DNA of 64,000 bases from Streptomyces sp. Ag109_O5-1 (GTDB taxonomy: Bacteria; Actinomycetota; Actinomycetes; Streptomycetales; Streptomycetaceae). Numbering within the stretch: position 1 is the first letter of the stretch; every line of letters begins with the position of its first letter. The stretch is from contig NZ_RKQF01000001.1 in the NCBI RefSeq assembly GCF_003814875.1, positions 7,564,001 through 7,628,000 of the forward strand, given 5' to 3'. Both the position numbers and the translations under genes were made by a program. This document shows positions 40,494 to 49,091 of the stretch, piece by piece. Below the pieces are notes generated by a model. The model worked only from the letters and a program-made list of their open reading frames with translations. It ran no database searches and was not told the origin of the DNA.

Positions 40494-40814
40494 TCAGCAG
40501 GCCCCCGGGCTCACCCCGTCCATGCGGCCGCCGAAGTCGCCGCCGTACTGGGAGCGCCAGTCGCCGTTGTAGACGTCGCGCTTCTCCTGCGGGTCCCAGT
40601 TGACGAAGCAGGCGCGGGTGGAGGCGACGAAGGAACCGACGTTGTCGTGGAGGTTCGGCGGCAGGTCGCGGTAGCCGCTGCGGGACGTCCACTCCCAGTA
40701 GTCCCCGCCGAAGCCCTCACCGCTCCAGAAGCACACCGAGCCGTCGGGACAGGAGGGCGCGGCGGCCGCGTGTGCGGAGGCGCTCTGCACGGGAACGACG
40801 AGTGACATGGACAT
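40494..40814 (-). CDS. Peptidase inhibitor I36-like secreted protein, possibly 5'-truncated
   Basis: A 106-residue protein with the I36 (SMPI-like) domain. CPDGSVCFWSGEGFGGDYWEWTSRSGYRDLPPNLHDNVGSFVA shows the beta-gamma-crystallin-like fold, with a conserved Cys pair and two later Cys residues. SMPI inhibits metalloproteases outside the cell. The first residues, MSMSLVVPVQSASAHA, look like the end of a signal peptide; the hydrophobic run extends in frame upstream (VYLHVL) but no ATG, GTG or TTG is found before the upstream terminator (40844-40875). Either the start is unusual or the 5' end has been lost. Confidence 0.65.
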   Translation of the reverse strand: MSMSLVVPVQSASAHAAAAPSCPDGSVCFWSGEGFGGDYWEWTSRSGYRDLPPNLHDNVGSFVASTRACFVNWDPQEKRDVYNGDWRSQYGGDFGGRMDGVSPGAC

Positions 40815-40843
40815 GAGGACGTGCAGGTAAACGGGACGTAAAA

Positions 40844-40875
40844 AGAGGCCCCCGACCGAGTAGGCGGGGGCCTCT
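40844..40875 (-). terminator. Intrinsic terminator of the GT39 gene
   Basis: AGAGGCCCCCG (40844-40854) pairs with CGGGGGCCTCT (40865-40875), 10-base loop, followed on the minus strand by TTTTT. It is the only terminator in the window with a clear U-run. It ends only 18 bases past the stop of the GT39 gene and sits 30 bases before the I36-like start. Confidence 0.92.
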
Positions 40876-40892
40876 GAGAGGGTGGGACTACG

Positions 40893-43286
40893 TCAGCTCA
40901 CGTCCGACGGGTCCAGTTGGTAGAGGGTCGAAGTGCTGCTCTGCGAGGAGGAGTCCGAGGACTTCGAGGACGTCGAGTTCGACTTGGACTTCGAGGTCGA
41001 GTTCGAAGTCGAGCCGCTCGTCGTGCTCTTGCTGTACGCGCTCTCCTTCACCGCCGTGCCGTGCTTCTCCACCCACGCGGTCACCGCGGAGCTGACGCTG
41101 TTGCCACCGCCCATGCCACCGCCCATCCCGCTGCCGCCGACCTGGATGTAGTGCAGCTTGCCCGCCTTCACCAGTTCCTTCAGCTTGGCGACGGTCATCG
41201 CGTCGTCGGATCCGGTGAAGCCCCACATGGAGATCACGGGCTCCTGCGAGCTCAGCTCGATCTGCGCCGCGGACGACGAGTTGGCGACGGCCAGCAGCCA
41301 GGTGGCGCCGTCCATGTGCTTCTTGAGGTAGGCGATCAGGTCGCTGGAGACACCGCCGCCCATGCCACCGCCGCCGCCCATGCCGCCGCCGAAGCCGCCG
41401 CGCGTGCTGCCGGACCCGGAGCCGGATCCGCCGGGCATCTCGCCGGTGCCGCCGGGCAGTTCGCCGTTGCCGGTGCCGCCGCTCGGCAGTTCGCCGTTAC
41501 CACCACCGGGGGTCATCTGACCGCCGCCGTTGCTGTTGCCGGTGCCGCCGGGGGCCTGGCCGTTCATGCCGCCGCTCGGGGCCTCGCCGTTCATACCGCC
41601 CGGGAAGCCGCCGCCCATCTCGCCGCCGGCCTGGCTGTTCTGGCCACCGCCCTGCTGTGTGCCGCCCGGCATCTCGCCGCCGCCCGGGAAGCCGCCGCTG
41701 CCGCCCCGGTTGCCGCCGCCCCCGCCGGGGCCGCCGCCGAAGCCGCTGCCCGTGGAGGGGCCGGCGGTCGGGTTCACCCCGCCCATGCCACCACTGCTGC
41801 TGCCGAACGGCACCGAAGCGGCGTAGGCCGTCGGACCCGCGAGGGCCGCGATCACGGCCGCCGCCAGGGAGGCCGTCAGCAGCCGGGCCTTGTTGCCCGA
41901 GCGGAAGAGGATCATGCCCGCGACGCCGGCCACGGTCAGCACGCCGATCGTCGGCCACAGCCAGGTGTTCCAGCCGGACGCCCGACGGAGCAGGACGATC
42001 GCCCAGATACCGGTGACGCCGAAGGCGGCCGGGAGGACCCAGATCCACCGCTTGTCGTTGCGGAACGCGTCCAGCAGCATCACACCACCGCCGGCGCACA
42101 GCACCGCGATGCCGGGGGCGAGCGCGGTCGTGTAGTACGGGTGCATGGTGCCCTGCGCGGTCGCGAAGATCACGTAGTGGAGCAGGGTCCAGCCGCCCCA
42201 CAGGACCAGCGCCATGCGCCGGAGGTCGGTGCGGGGGGCGCGCCCGCACAACACCAGACCGCCGATCAGGGCGATCGCGGAGAAGGGGAGCAGCCAGGAG
42301 ATCTGGCCGCCGAGGATGTCGTTGAACATCCGGCCGAGGCCCGAGGAGCCGGAGAAGCCGCCGCCTCCGCCACCGCCGCCTCCGCCATTGCCCTCGCCGC
42401 CGAAGACGCGGCCGAGACCGTCGTAACCCATGATCAGGTCCCAGGCGGAGCCGTCCGTAGAGCCGCCGATGTACGGGCGGTCGGAGGCCGGTACCAGGGA
42501 GACGGCGATCGCCCACCAGAAGCTGGAGACGGCGAGCACGACCGCGGCGAGAGCGAGGTTGACGGCCCGCTTCGCCCACGACGCCCTCGATGCGTAGAGG
42601 TAGAGCGCGAAGGCGGCCGGGAGCGCGATCCAGCCCGCGAGCAGCTTGGTGTTGAAGGCGAGACCGAAGCACGCGGCCGAGCCGAGCAGCGACAGCAGCC
42701 TCTCGTCACGGGTCGCCCGGAACGCGAGCGCCGCGCCCGACACCATGAGGAAGACCAGGAGGGTGTCGGGGTTGTTGTCGCGGTTGATCGCCACGGTGAT
42801 CGGGGTCAGCGCCAGCACCAGCGCGGCGACGGTCGCCGCGCCGTGTCCCCACACCCGCTTCACGGTGGAGTGCAGGATGTAGATCGTGGCGAGCGCCAGC
42901 ACGATCACCGGCGCCGCCATCTGCCAGGTGCCGAAGCCGAAGATCCGGCTCGACAGGCCCATGACCATGGTCGAGAGCGGCGGTTTGTCGACGGTCAGGA
43001 AGTTGCCCGGGTCCAGCGAACCGAAGAACCAGGCCTTCCAGCTCTTCGTGGCGGCCCAGACGGCTCCGCTGTAGAAGGTGTTCATGCTGGAACCGGAGAG
43101 GTTCCAGGAGTAGAGCACCGCCGCCAGGATCAGGATCGCGATCAGCGCGGGCAGCGACCAGCGCGGTGCCCTGTCCGGCAGGGTGCCCGCGGGAGTCGCC
43201 GTGGGCGGGGCCCAGTCGGGGGACACGGTCGTGTGGGGGGTGGGATCGGTGGCAGATGTCACCACCCCAACATGCAGCGGCGCCAT
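40893..43286 (-). CDS. GT39/ArnT-like membrane glycosyltransferase with Gly-rich extracytoplasmic inserts
   Basis: A 797-residue polytopic protein; the ATG at 43286 is the best of several starts, none with a strong ribosome-binding site. About 45 N-terminal residues precede a GT-C membrane domain (about 50-490): WNLSGSSMNTFYSGAVWAATKSWKAWFFGSLDPGNFLTVDKPPLS is the catalytic first loop of lipid-linked sugar transferases, and RDNNPDTLLVFLMV another family motif. Gly-rich blocks are inserted at about 305-325 and, very long, at 495-645. A folded C-terminal domain (about 646-735) follows, then a Ser/Thr/Lys tail. It probably transfers a sugar from a polyprenyl phosphate to a cell-envelope acceptor. 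Confidence 0.8.
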   Translation of the reverse strand: MAPLHVGVVTSATDPTPHTTVSPDWAPPTATPAGTLPDRAPRWSLPALIAILILAAVLYSWNLSGSSMNTFYSGAVWAATKSWKAWFFGSLDPGNFLTVDKPPLSTMVMGLSSRIFGFGTWQMAAPVIVLALATIYILHSTVKRVWGHGAATVAALVLALTPITVAINRDNNPDTLLVFLMVSGAALAFRATRDERLLSLLGSAACFGLAFNTKLLAGWIALPAAFALYLYASRASWAKRAVNLALAAVVLAVSSFWWAIAVSLVPASDRPYIGGSTDGSAWDLIMGYDGLGRVFGGEGNGGGGGGGGGGFSGSSGLGRMFNDILGGQISWLLPFSAIALIGGLVLCGRAPRTDLRRMALVLWGGWTLLHYVIFATAQGTMHPYYTTALAPGIAVLCAGGGVMLLDAFRNDKRWIWVLPAAFGVTGIWAIVLLRRASGWNTWLWPTIGVLTVAGVAGMILFRSGNKARLLTASLAAAVIAALAGPTAYAASVPFGSSSGGMGGVNPTAGPSTGSGFGGGPGGGGGNRGGSGGFPGGGEMPGGTQQGGGQNSQAGGEMGGGFPGGMNGEAPSGGMNGQAPGGTGNSNGGGQMTPGGGNGELPSGGTGNGELPGGTGEMPGGSGSGSGSTRGGFGGGMGGGGGMGGGVSSDLIAYLKKHMDGATWLLAVANSSSAAQIELSSQEPVISMWGFTGSDDAMTVAKLKELVKAGKLHYIQVGGSGMGGGMGGGNSVSSAVTAWVEKHGTAVKESAYSKSTTSGSTSNSTSKSKSNSTSSKSSDSSSQSSTSTLYQLDPSDVS

Positions 43287-43476
43287 GAGGGAGCGCTGTG
43301 CTGATCCTGGGAGCAGCCTGTGCGTGGATGAGATGTCGGTAAGAAGGGCCCCGGGCCGACTCCGCCGGCCATCACGCCGCTTCCGCCGACAATTAAATGG
43401 TGAATCCTTGGCCAAAGCTATAGGGTCCCTGTGATCGATCAGACCGCTCGATCAGAGACTTCCGGGGGGAATGTCC

Positions 43477-44262
43477 ATGCGCGCGATCACGCGCCTCGCC
43501 CTGTTCAGCACCAGCGCTGCACTTGTCGCCACGGCGACCGGTGCCACCGTCGCCCAGGCGGACGACGGCGGAGCGGGCAACATCACGATCGACAAGGTCG
43601 TCGTCAACGGCGGCAAGCCGGTCGTGGTCGGTACCACCAAGACGGTGTCCGCCAAGGTCTCCGTGACCGCCTCGGACGATTCGGGCATCGCCGAGACCTC
43701 GTACATCTACGCCGTCGGCCCGAACCCGAACTTCGCGCAGATCTGGTACGACGACGGCGACATCACCTGTGTCAAGGTGAGCGCCACCACGTCGACCTGC
43801 ACGGGCACGCTGACGTTCGACCCGCAGGCGGCGGTGGGCTTCGTCGGCAACAGCGCGGCGGCCACCTGGAACCTCCGCACGCTGGTCACCGCCAACGACC
43901 ACGACTACATCCACCGGGACGCGGCCGCCACGTTCAAGGTGCAACGCCAGTCGTCGCTGACGGTCAACGCCTCGCCGGAGCCGGTGAAGAAGGGCAAGGC
44001 CATCACGGTCACCGGCAAGCTCGCCCGGGCCAGCTGGGACGACAACAAGAACCACGGCTATGCCGGCCAGCCGGTGAAGCTGCAGTTCCGCAAGAAGGGC
44101 AGCAGCACCTACACCACGGTGAAGACCATCAGGACCAACTCGACGGGCAACCTGAAGACGACGGTCACCGCCTCCCGCGACGGCTGGTTCCGCTACGTCT
44201 TCGCGGGCACGGCGTCGACCGCGCCGTCCACCGCGGCCGGCGACTACGTGGACGTCCGCTAG
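43477..44262 (+). CDS. Secreted beta-sandwich protein of unknown function
   Basis: A 261-residue protein. ATG at 43477 is preferred over 43471 because GGGGGA is then spaced six bases away. A Sec signal (MRAITRLALFSTSAALVATATGATVAQA) is followed by two Ig-like regions. One is at about 35-150, NITIDKVVVNGGKPVVVGTTKTVSAKVSVTASDDSGI, with Cys residues in ITCVKV and TSTCTG. The second is at about 155-260, SSLTVNASPEPVKKGKAITVTGKLARASW, with TTVTASRDGWFRYVFAG. The second half resembles surface-adhesin or carbohydrate-binding repeats. Family not identified. It is divergent from the GT39 gene and ends at a strong terminator. Confidence 0.7.
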   Translation: MRAITRLALFSTSAALVATATGATVAQADDGGAGNITIDKVVVNGGKPVVVGTTKTVSAKVSVTASDDSGIAETSYIYAVGPNPNFAQIWYDDGDITCVKVSATTSTCTGTLTFDPQAAVGFVGNSAAATWNLRTLVTANDHDYIHRDAAATFKVQRQSSLTVNASPEPVKKGKAITVTGKLARASWDDNKNHGYAGQPVKLQFRKKGSSTYTTVKTIRTNSTGNLKTTVTASRDGWFRYVFAGTASTAPSTAAGDYVDVR

Positions 44263-44279
44263 CCGCAGGGCGAGCGTGG

Positions 44280-44322
44280 CACCGGGGGCCGTTTCCGTTG
44301 ATGGCGGGAGCGGCCCCCGGTG
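44280..44322 (+). terminator. Terminator after the secreted beta-sandwich gene
   Basis: CACCGGGGGCCG (44280-44291) and CGGCCCCCGGTG (44311-44322) make a perfect 12-bp stem with a 19-base loop, just after the stop codon. It lies between convergent genes and probably acts in both directions. Confidence 0.82.
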
Positions 44323-44335
44323 GCGTGTCGGCCGG

Positions 44336-45379
44336 TCAGTGCACGCGGACCGACAGCCGGTAGAAGCGGGTCGTCTGGGCGGCGTTCTGGTTGTCGTCGC
44401 TGACCAGGAGGACCTTGTAACGGCCCTTCTCGCGGCCGGTGACCACCATGCCTTCGATGTTGTCGAGGAGCGGGTTGGGCTGCGGCTGCCTGGCCGTGGC
44501 GCCCAGGGACGGGCAGGTCGCGATGTCCGTGAGCAGCGTCTTCCTGATCAGGTGGACGTCCGCCTGGCCCGTCAGGTTCTCGATGCCGCTGGTGTCCGTG
44601 GCGTGCCGCGGGTCGGCCAGGAAGAGGCGGACGGTGTTGCCGACGCCGGAGGTGAAGCCGCGCTCCAGGACGAGCAGCCGGCCGTCGGGCAGCGCCTGCA
44701 CCTCGGGGACGCCGAGGGCCGGGTCGTCGGTGCGGTAGGCGTACTGGGCCGACAGCCTGAAGTGGTCGCCCTTGGTGCGCTGCCAGGTCTGGAAGCGGAC
44801 GATTCCGGGGGTGTCGCCGGAGATCGCGTCCTCCATGGAGGCCAGCAGGGTGCGGCCGCCGTTCAGGAGGGTCAGGCCCTCGAAGGTCTGGTTGCCCGTC
44901 GCCCGTCCGGCGGGGGACACCAGCAGCGAGGCCGGCACCGGGAGCCGGTCCAGGATCCTGCCGTCCACCGAGTAGCGGCGGATGGACGGCTCGGTCTCGG
45001 AGGTGACGAGCCGGGTGCCGTCCCGGTCCACGACCAGGCCCTCGGAGTCGAGCGCCGCGCCCTTCTCGTCGGCGAGTCCCACGACGGACTTCGGTGCGAG
45101 CGTCTTCGCGTCCAGGTCGAAGAGGTAGGACCGGTCGGCGAGGGCGGCGATGGAGCCGTCCTTGTCCACGGCGAGCGCGGAGAGGTTGCCGACGAAGTAA
45201 CCGCCGAAGGCCGTCTTGTCGAGGGCGTCGGAGAAGCCGTCGATGGAGACCGAGGACGAACAGGCGTGGGCGTCGGCCGTGTTGGCGGTGACCGCGTCGG
45301 CGGCCCCGGCGGCGGACAGACAGGTGGCCGCCGCCGCCAGGCCGGCGGTGACGGTGGCGAGTACGGTTCGCAGGCGCAT
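44336..45379 (-). CDS. Secreted esterase-like protein of the phytase family
   Basis: A 347-residue protein starting MRLRTVLATVTAGLAAAATCLSAAGAADA, a Sec signal. The mature part has the beta-propeller style of the phytase-like esterase domain: NLSALAVDKDGSIAALADRSYLFDLDAKTL, DSEGLVVDRDGTRLVTSETEPSIRRY, TFEGLTLLNGGRTLLASMEDA and DNIEGMVVTGREKGRYKVLLVSDDNQN. Family members have been described as extracellular phosphoesterases or, more loosely, as propeller proteins, so activity is uncertain. The start is set before a clear signal peptide; the longer frame upstream has none. It is 53 bases downstream of the serine hydrolase gene on the same strand. Confidence 0.78.
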   Translation of the reverse strand: MRLRTVLATVTAGLAAAATCLSAAGAADAVTANTADAHACSSSVSIDGFSDALDKTAFGGYFVGNLSALAVDKDGSIAALADRSYLFDLDAKTLAPKSVVGLADEKGAALDSEGLVVDRDGTRLVTSETEPSIRRYSVDGRILDRLPVPASLLVSPAGRATGNQTFEGLTLLNGGRTLLASMEDAISGDTPGIVRFQTWQRTKGDHFRLSAQYAYRTDDPALGVPEVQALPDGRLLVLERGFTSGVGNTVRLFLADPRHATDTSGIENLTGQADVHLIRKTLLTDIATCPSLGATARQPQPNPLLDNIEGMVVTGREKGRYKVLLVSDDNQNAAQTTRFYRLSVRVH

Positions 45380-45432
45380 GCAGGTCACCGTAGGACGCGA
45401 CGGTGACGGGCGGGAGGCCCGTTCATGAAGGC

Positions 45433-46281
45433 TCAGCTCGCGGCGAGGTCCTTGTGAATGACCTTCGCGACGGCCTGGATCGTGTTGATGCCGTACTGCA
45501 TCGTGCTGTTGTCCTGCGTCAGCACGGTCATCTGGTAGTCGTGCCCGCCGCCGCTGAAGGTGCCGAGGCTGTGCACCCGCCAGCCGTGCGTGGAGCGCTG
45601 CAGCCAGCCGTTCTTGACGTGCACGGAGACGCCGGACGGGACGCCGTACGGAGTGCCCCACCGCTGGGACGAGATGACCTGCCCCATCAGCTTGAGGATG
45701 TAGGCCCGCGAATTGTCGCTCAGCACGGTGTTCTTGGCGGTGACGAGCGCGAGCAGCTTCTGCTCGTCGTGCACGTCGATCTGGGTCAGCCCCCAGTAGT
45801 TGTTCGCGCCCGGGGTCGTCTGGGTCATCCCGGCGGCGGCCAGGAAGCCCTTGATCTTCGTCAGGCCGAGCTGCTTCCACAGTTTCGAGGTCGCGTCGGT
45901 GTCCGACTTGGTGATCATGGCCTTGGCGAGCGACTGCTCGGTGGTCGTGAGGTAGCGGTTGTGCTTCTTCGCGTCCCACAGCAGCGTGGCGAGGACGGTC
46001 ACCTTGACCGTGCTGGCCGAGTCGTAGTGCGTGGTGGAGCGGAGCGTGCAGGTCGTCTTCGTCGACCGGTCGTACAGTCCGACGGCGACGGTTCCCTTGC
46101 GGTTCGCCAGGGCCGCCGTGATGTCCGTCTTCAACTTCGCGGCGAGGCCTGCCTTCGCGGACGTACAGCTGACGGTCGGTGTGGCGGCGGAGGCGGGCGC
46201 GGCGGCCACGCCCGCGGCGAGCGCGGCCCCGCCGACGACCGCTGCCAGCGCTCTGGCGCGTCTGGGTATCCGGTGAGTCAT
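45433..46281 (-). CDS. Secreted beta-lactamase-fold serine hydrolase
   Basis: A 282-residue protein with a Sec signal (about 1-33) and a class A beta-lactamase/penicillin-binding fold. SxxK is Ser90-Lys93 in SASTVKV, the SDN-like loop is SDT (126-128), and KTG is replaced by KNG (223-225) in HVKNGW. No clear Glu166-type omega-loop is seen, so it is more likely a peptidase or inactive relative than a true beta-lactamase. Two Cys near residues 39 and 78 may pair. It acts outside the membrane. It is transcribed with the phytase-like gene, possibly in one unit. Confidence 0.82.
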   Translation of the reverse strand: MTHRIPRRARALAAVVGGAALAAGVAAAPASAATPTVSCTSAKAGLAAKLKTDITAALANRKGTVAVGLYDRSTKTTCTLRSTTHYDSASTVKVTVLATLLWDAKKHNRYLTTTEQSLAKAMITKSDTDATSKLWKQLGLTKIKGFLAAAGMTQTTPGANNYWGLTQIDVHDEQKLLALVTAKNTVLSDNSRAYILKLMGQVISSQRWGTPYGVPSGVSVHVKNGWLQRSTHGWRVHSLGTFSGGGHDYQMTVLTQDNSTMQYGINTIQAVAKVIHKDLAAS

Positions 46282-46397
46282 GCCGGGAATGACTCACCAG
46301 TTCGCCTGAAAGGTTGTACGAGCGTTGGTGATTTTGACGAGTCATTTGCCTGCCGTCACCGGGAACACCCGTGGGCCCGCCCCTCGTTACCGCGGGT

Positions 46398-47273
46398 ATG
46401 ACGACGAACCTGCCACGGCCCGAGGTGCTGCGCTACACAGCTTTCTCCGGTGTCCCCGAAGGCGGCAACCCCGCCGGTGTCGTTCTGGACGCGACCGGTC
46501 TGGACGACGACGACATGCTGGCCATCGCCGCCGACCTCGGATACTCGGAGTCCGCGTTCCTCACCGCGCCGCCGGAGGGCCTCGGCGGCACGGACGGACG
46601 GGCGTACACCATCCGTTACTTCAGCCCGAAGGCCGAGGTGCCGTTCTGCGGGCACGCCACCGTGGCGACGGCCGTCGCGCTCGCCGAGCGGATCGGCCCC
46701 GGGGAGCTGGTGTTCGCGACGCGCGCGGGCACCGTGCCGGTGGTGGTGGCCGAGGAGGGCGGGACGGTCACGGCCACGCTCACCAGTGTCGAGCCGCACA
46801 TCGAGGAGATCGCCGACGCGGACCTCGCTCAGGCGCTGGCCGCGCTCGGCTGGCCGGCCGACGACCTCGACGCGGCCTTCCCGCCCCGTATCGCGTTCGC
46901 CGGCGCCCGCCACCTCGTGCTCGCGGCGGCGACCCGCGCCCGACTCGCCGACCTCGCCTACGACTTCGCGCGCCTCGAAGCCCTGATGCACCGACTGGAC
47001 CTCACCACGGTCCAGTTGGTGTGGCGGGAGTCCGCCACCGTCTTCCACGTCCGTGACCCGTTCCCCGTCGGCGGGGTCGTCGAGGACCCGGCGACCGGCG
47101 CGGCGGCCGCGGCGTTCGGCGCGTACGCCCGTGAGCTGGGTCTGGTCCCCGAGGCCGCCGTCCTCACCCTCCACCAGGGCGAGGACCTGGGCCGCCCCGG
47201 CGAACTCACGGTGACCCTGCACCAGGGCGACCCCCGCGTTCGGGTGGCCGGCACGGGGGCCCGTATCGGCTGA
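46398..47273 (+). CDS. PhzF-family isomerase
   Basis: A 291-residue PhzF-like protein with a diaminopimelate-epimerase-type fold. YTAFSGVPEGGNPAGVVLDATGL and LGYSESAFLTAP carry the conserved catalytic-Glu region. RYFSPKAEVPFCGHATVATAVALAE (Cys-Gly-His) and VEDPATGAAAAAFGAYARELGL are the other signature motifs. Family members isomerise small hydroxy or amino acids, as in phenazine synthesis, but no phenazine genes are near, so this is probably a stand-alone metabolic enzyme. The ATG at 46398 lacks a strong ribosome-binding site. The gene stands alone, transcribed away from the serine hydrolase. Confidence 0.85.
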   Translation: MTTNLPRPEVLRYTAFSGVPEGGNPAGVVLDATGLDDDDMLAIAADLGYSESAFLTAPPEGLGGTDGRAYTIRYFSPKAEVPFCGHATVATAVALAERIGPGELVFATRAGTVPVVVAEEGGTVTATLTSVEPHIEEIADADLAQALAALGWPADDLDAAFPPRIAFAGARHLVLAAATRARLADLAYDFARLEALMHRLDLTTVQLVWRESATVFHVRDPFPVGGVVEDPATGAAAAAFGAYARELGLVPEAAVLTLHQGEDLGRPGELTVTLHQGDPRVRVAGTGARIG

Positions 47274-47331
47274 GCGCTCCGCCGGATGTGCCGTGCGGCG
47301 CCGTCGCTCGTCTTTGCGGCGCCGCCTGGCT

Positions 47332-47396
47332 GGTCGCGCGGTTTCTCCCCCAGCCTTCGGCCGGGGTACCCCCAGCGCCCCTTCAGAGCGCGGCTG
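47332..47396. repeat. Dispersed Streptomyces intergenic hairpin repeat, copy 2
   Basis: TCTCCCCCAGCCTTCGGCCG, then GGGTACCCCCAGCGCCCCTT. This is the reverse complement of most of the copy at 58348-58423. CCCCCAGCC-TTC-GGCCGGGG forms a compact hairpin. It lies between the PhzF gene and the decayed MOSC gene and may act as a terminator. Confidence 0.75.
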
Positions 47397-47407
47397 ACCG
47401 ACCGGCC

Positions 47408-48123
47408 CTAGAGATCGAGGACGACCTCGGTGGTGGGTGTGCTGCAGCAGACCAGGACGCTGCCGGGCCCGGGGAGCTCGAGGGGCGGGGTGGTGTAGGC
47501 GATGTCGCCGGTCACGAGGGGGGTGACGCAGGTGTGGCAGACGCCGGTGCGGCAGGACCAGCGGGTGGGGATGTCGCAGGCTTCGGCGAGTTCGAGGAGT
47601 GAGGCACGGGCGGGCGACCACGGGGTGGTGATGCCGCTGCGAGCGAAGGTGATGAGGGGGCCGGTGCCCGGGGGACCGGACGGCTGGTGCGGCCTGACCG
47701 CGGCGGTGGGGGTGACACCGGGGTTGACGGCGGCGAGCGCGCTGAACCGCTCCGTGTGGATCCGCTCGGGACGCAGACCGTGACCTCGAACTCGGCCTCG
47801 CCGACGCGGTACCGGTCGCCGATGCACACCTCGTCGTCGGGCAGGCCGTCGACGGTGAAGTTCTCCCCGAAGATCCCGAAGGTCAGGTCGTCGCGCCCGA
47901 GCTGCTTCCGCCAGTACTCGTAGGACTGCGCCTGGTAGACGAGAACGGCCCGGATCTCGCCGCCGTGTCCGGCAAGATCGCCCTGGCCGTCTCCCTCGAC
48001 GTTCAGCCGCCGCACCATACGACGGCCGGACACCGGGGACTTCCACGCTCCGGTGCGGACGGTCCTCCCCTGCCAGGGGACGTCCTTGGGCATCCCCACA
48101 TTGACGGAAAGCAGCGTCGACAT
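47408..48123 (-). pseudogene. Deleted and frameshifted MOSC-reductase-ferredoxin fusion
   Basis: From ATG at 48123 (GGAGG just before) the frame reads MSTLLSVNVGMPKDVPWQGRTVRTGAWK to GEAEFEVTVCVP, the N-terminal half of a MOSC protein that includes NVEGDGQGDLAGHGGEIRAVLVYQ. At about 47775 it changes frame. The other frame then gives ERIHTERFSALAAVNPG and a plant-type 2Fe-2S domain with CDIPTRWSCRTGVCHTC and CCS, ending normally at 47408. Intact relatives contain the rest of MOSC and a ferredoxin-NADP reductase domain between these parts. A deletion of several hundred residues plus a frameshift has therefore left a remnant, the two ends in different frames. Confidence 0.8.
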
Positions 48124-48204
48124 GGCGACCTCCTGGGGGCGGCCGGTGCCGTCACAGCCCCCTTGCGATGAATTCTGCTGCCTCGGCCGACCCACCGCGA
48201 ACCG

Positions 48205-49038
48205 TCAGCCCAGGAAGTCCGTCAGCCGGTCGTTCAGCTGCTCCGGCGCGGTGAGGGGCAGGGAGTGATGGGTGGCTCGGGGGAGCAGGGTCAACTCGCC
48301 CTGCGGAAGTGTCCGGCGGACCCTGTCGGCGACCTTGTCGGCGTGGTGGGCGCGGCTGTGCTCCGCGAGCAGGACCAGGACCGGCATGCGGAGCTCGGCG
48401 GCCCGGGGACGGCCGCCGGCGACGATCTTGCGGCCGGGAGCGGCGCTGGCCAGCGCGTAGAGGCGTTGCCAGGTCTCGTCCGGGTGGCTGCCCGCCGTCT
48501 CCCAGGCCAGGAAGGCGCGGGCGCGGGCCTCGCTCGGGCGGATCAGGCTGGGCAGCGCGCGCATCAGGTAGCCGGGGCGGAACCCGGCGAAGACCTGGGT
48601 GGGGTCGACAAGCGCGAGGCGTTCGACCCGCTGGGGAGCGTGCAGCGCGTACCGGACGGCCAGCCAGGCGCCGTACGAGTGGCCGCACAGGTGGGTACGG
48701 GCGAGTCCGAGCCCGTCCAGCAGCGCATCCAGCCAGGCCATGAGATCGTCGGCGCTCTTCAGCGGGGTGCCCCTGCGCTCGGTACGGCCGGCGTCGCCCA
48801 GCAGGTCGACCGCATGGACCCGGTGTCGCGCGCCGAGGGCGGGTGCGTTGGCGAACCAGACCAGGCCGGTGGCGGAGCCGCCGGGCAGCAGTACCAGCGG
48901 ACGGCCGTCCGCCGGGCCGTAGACATGGACCCGGGTGGGTCCGTACGGCGTGGCGACGTCCCGCTCCTCGGTGGACTCGGGCCAACGGGCACGCAGCTCG
49001 TCGTAGGCGCGGTCGAAGGCGGACAAGGACACGGGCAT
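48205..49038 (-). CDS. Alpha/beta hydrolase
   Basis: A 277-residue alpha/beta hydrolase with RBS GAGAGGA before the ATG. VLLPGGSATGLVWFANAPALGARHRVHAVDLLGDAGRT is the oxyanion and second-strand region. GHSYG is the nucleophile elbow (Ser), and RATHHSLPLTAPEQLNDRL contains the catalytic His. It is cytoplasmic, without signal. Substrate unknown: an ester, lactone or xenobiotic. It is divergent from a MarR gene, with tandem palindromes between them, so it is probably repressed by that MarR and induced by a small aromatic or lipophilic molecule. Confidence 0.87.
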   Translation of the reverse strand: MPVSLSAFDRAYDELRARWPESTEERDVATPYGPTRVHVYGPADGRPLVLLPGGSATGLVWFANAPALGARHRVHAVDLLGDAGRTERRGTPLKSADDLMAWLDALLDGLGLARTHLCGHSYGAWLAVRYALHAPQRVERLALVDPTQVFAGFRPGYLMRALPSLIRPSEARARAFLAWETAGSHPDETWQRLYALASAAPGRKIVAGGRPRAAELRMPVLVLLAEHSRAHHADKVADRVRRTLPQGELTLLPRATHHSLPLTAPEQLNDRLTDFLG

Positions 49039-49054
49039 TCCTCTCGCCGAGCGA

Positions 49055-49091
49055 TAATCTCGTTGAGCGAGATATTAGGCGAGGAGCCTAA
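49055..49091. promoter_or_regulatory. Tandem palindromes between the hydrolase and MarR genes
   Basis: ATCTCG-N5-CGAGAT (49057-49073) and TTAGGC-N5-GCCTAA (49075-49091) are two adjacent inverted repeats with the same 6-5-6 geometry. Four imperfect GGATCCGAG repeats follow up to the MarR start. MarR proteins commonly bind such sites in divergent gaps. Confidence 0.6.

Noticed and set aside
43287..43415. A longer N-terminus for the GT39 protein
   Set aside because: The extension is Arg-rich, has no ribosome-binding site and lies in the region needed for the promoters of both divergent genes.
45433..46281. A true class A beta-lactamase resistance gene
   Set aside because: SxxK and SDT motifs fit, but KTG is KNG and no omega-loop Glu was seen, so only a serine hydrolase of this fold is claimed.
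44336..46345. A 669-residue fusion of the phytase-like gene with upstream sequence
   Set aside because: A clear signal peptide starts at 45379. The upstream part is antisense-like frame through the serine hydrolase gene.
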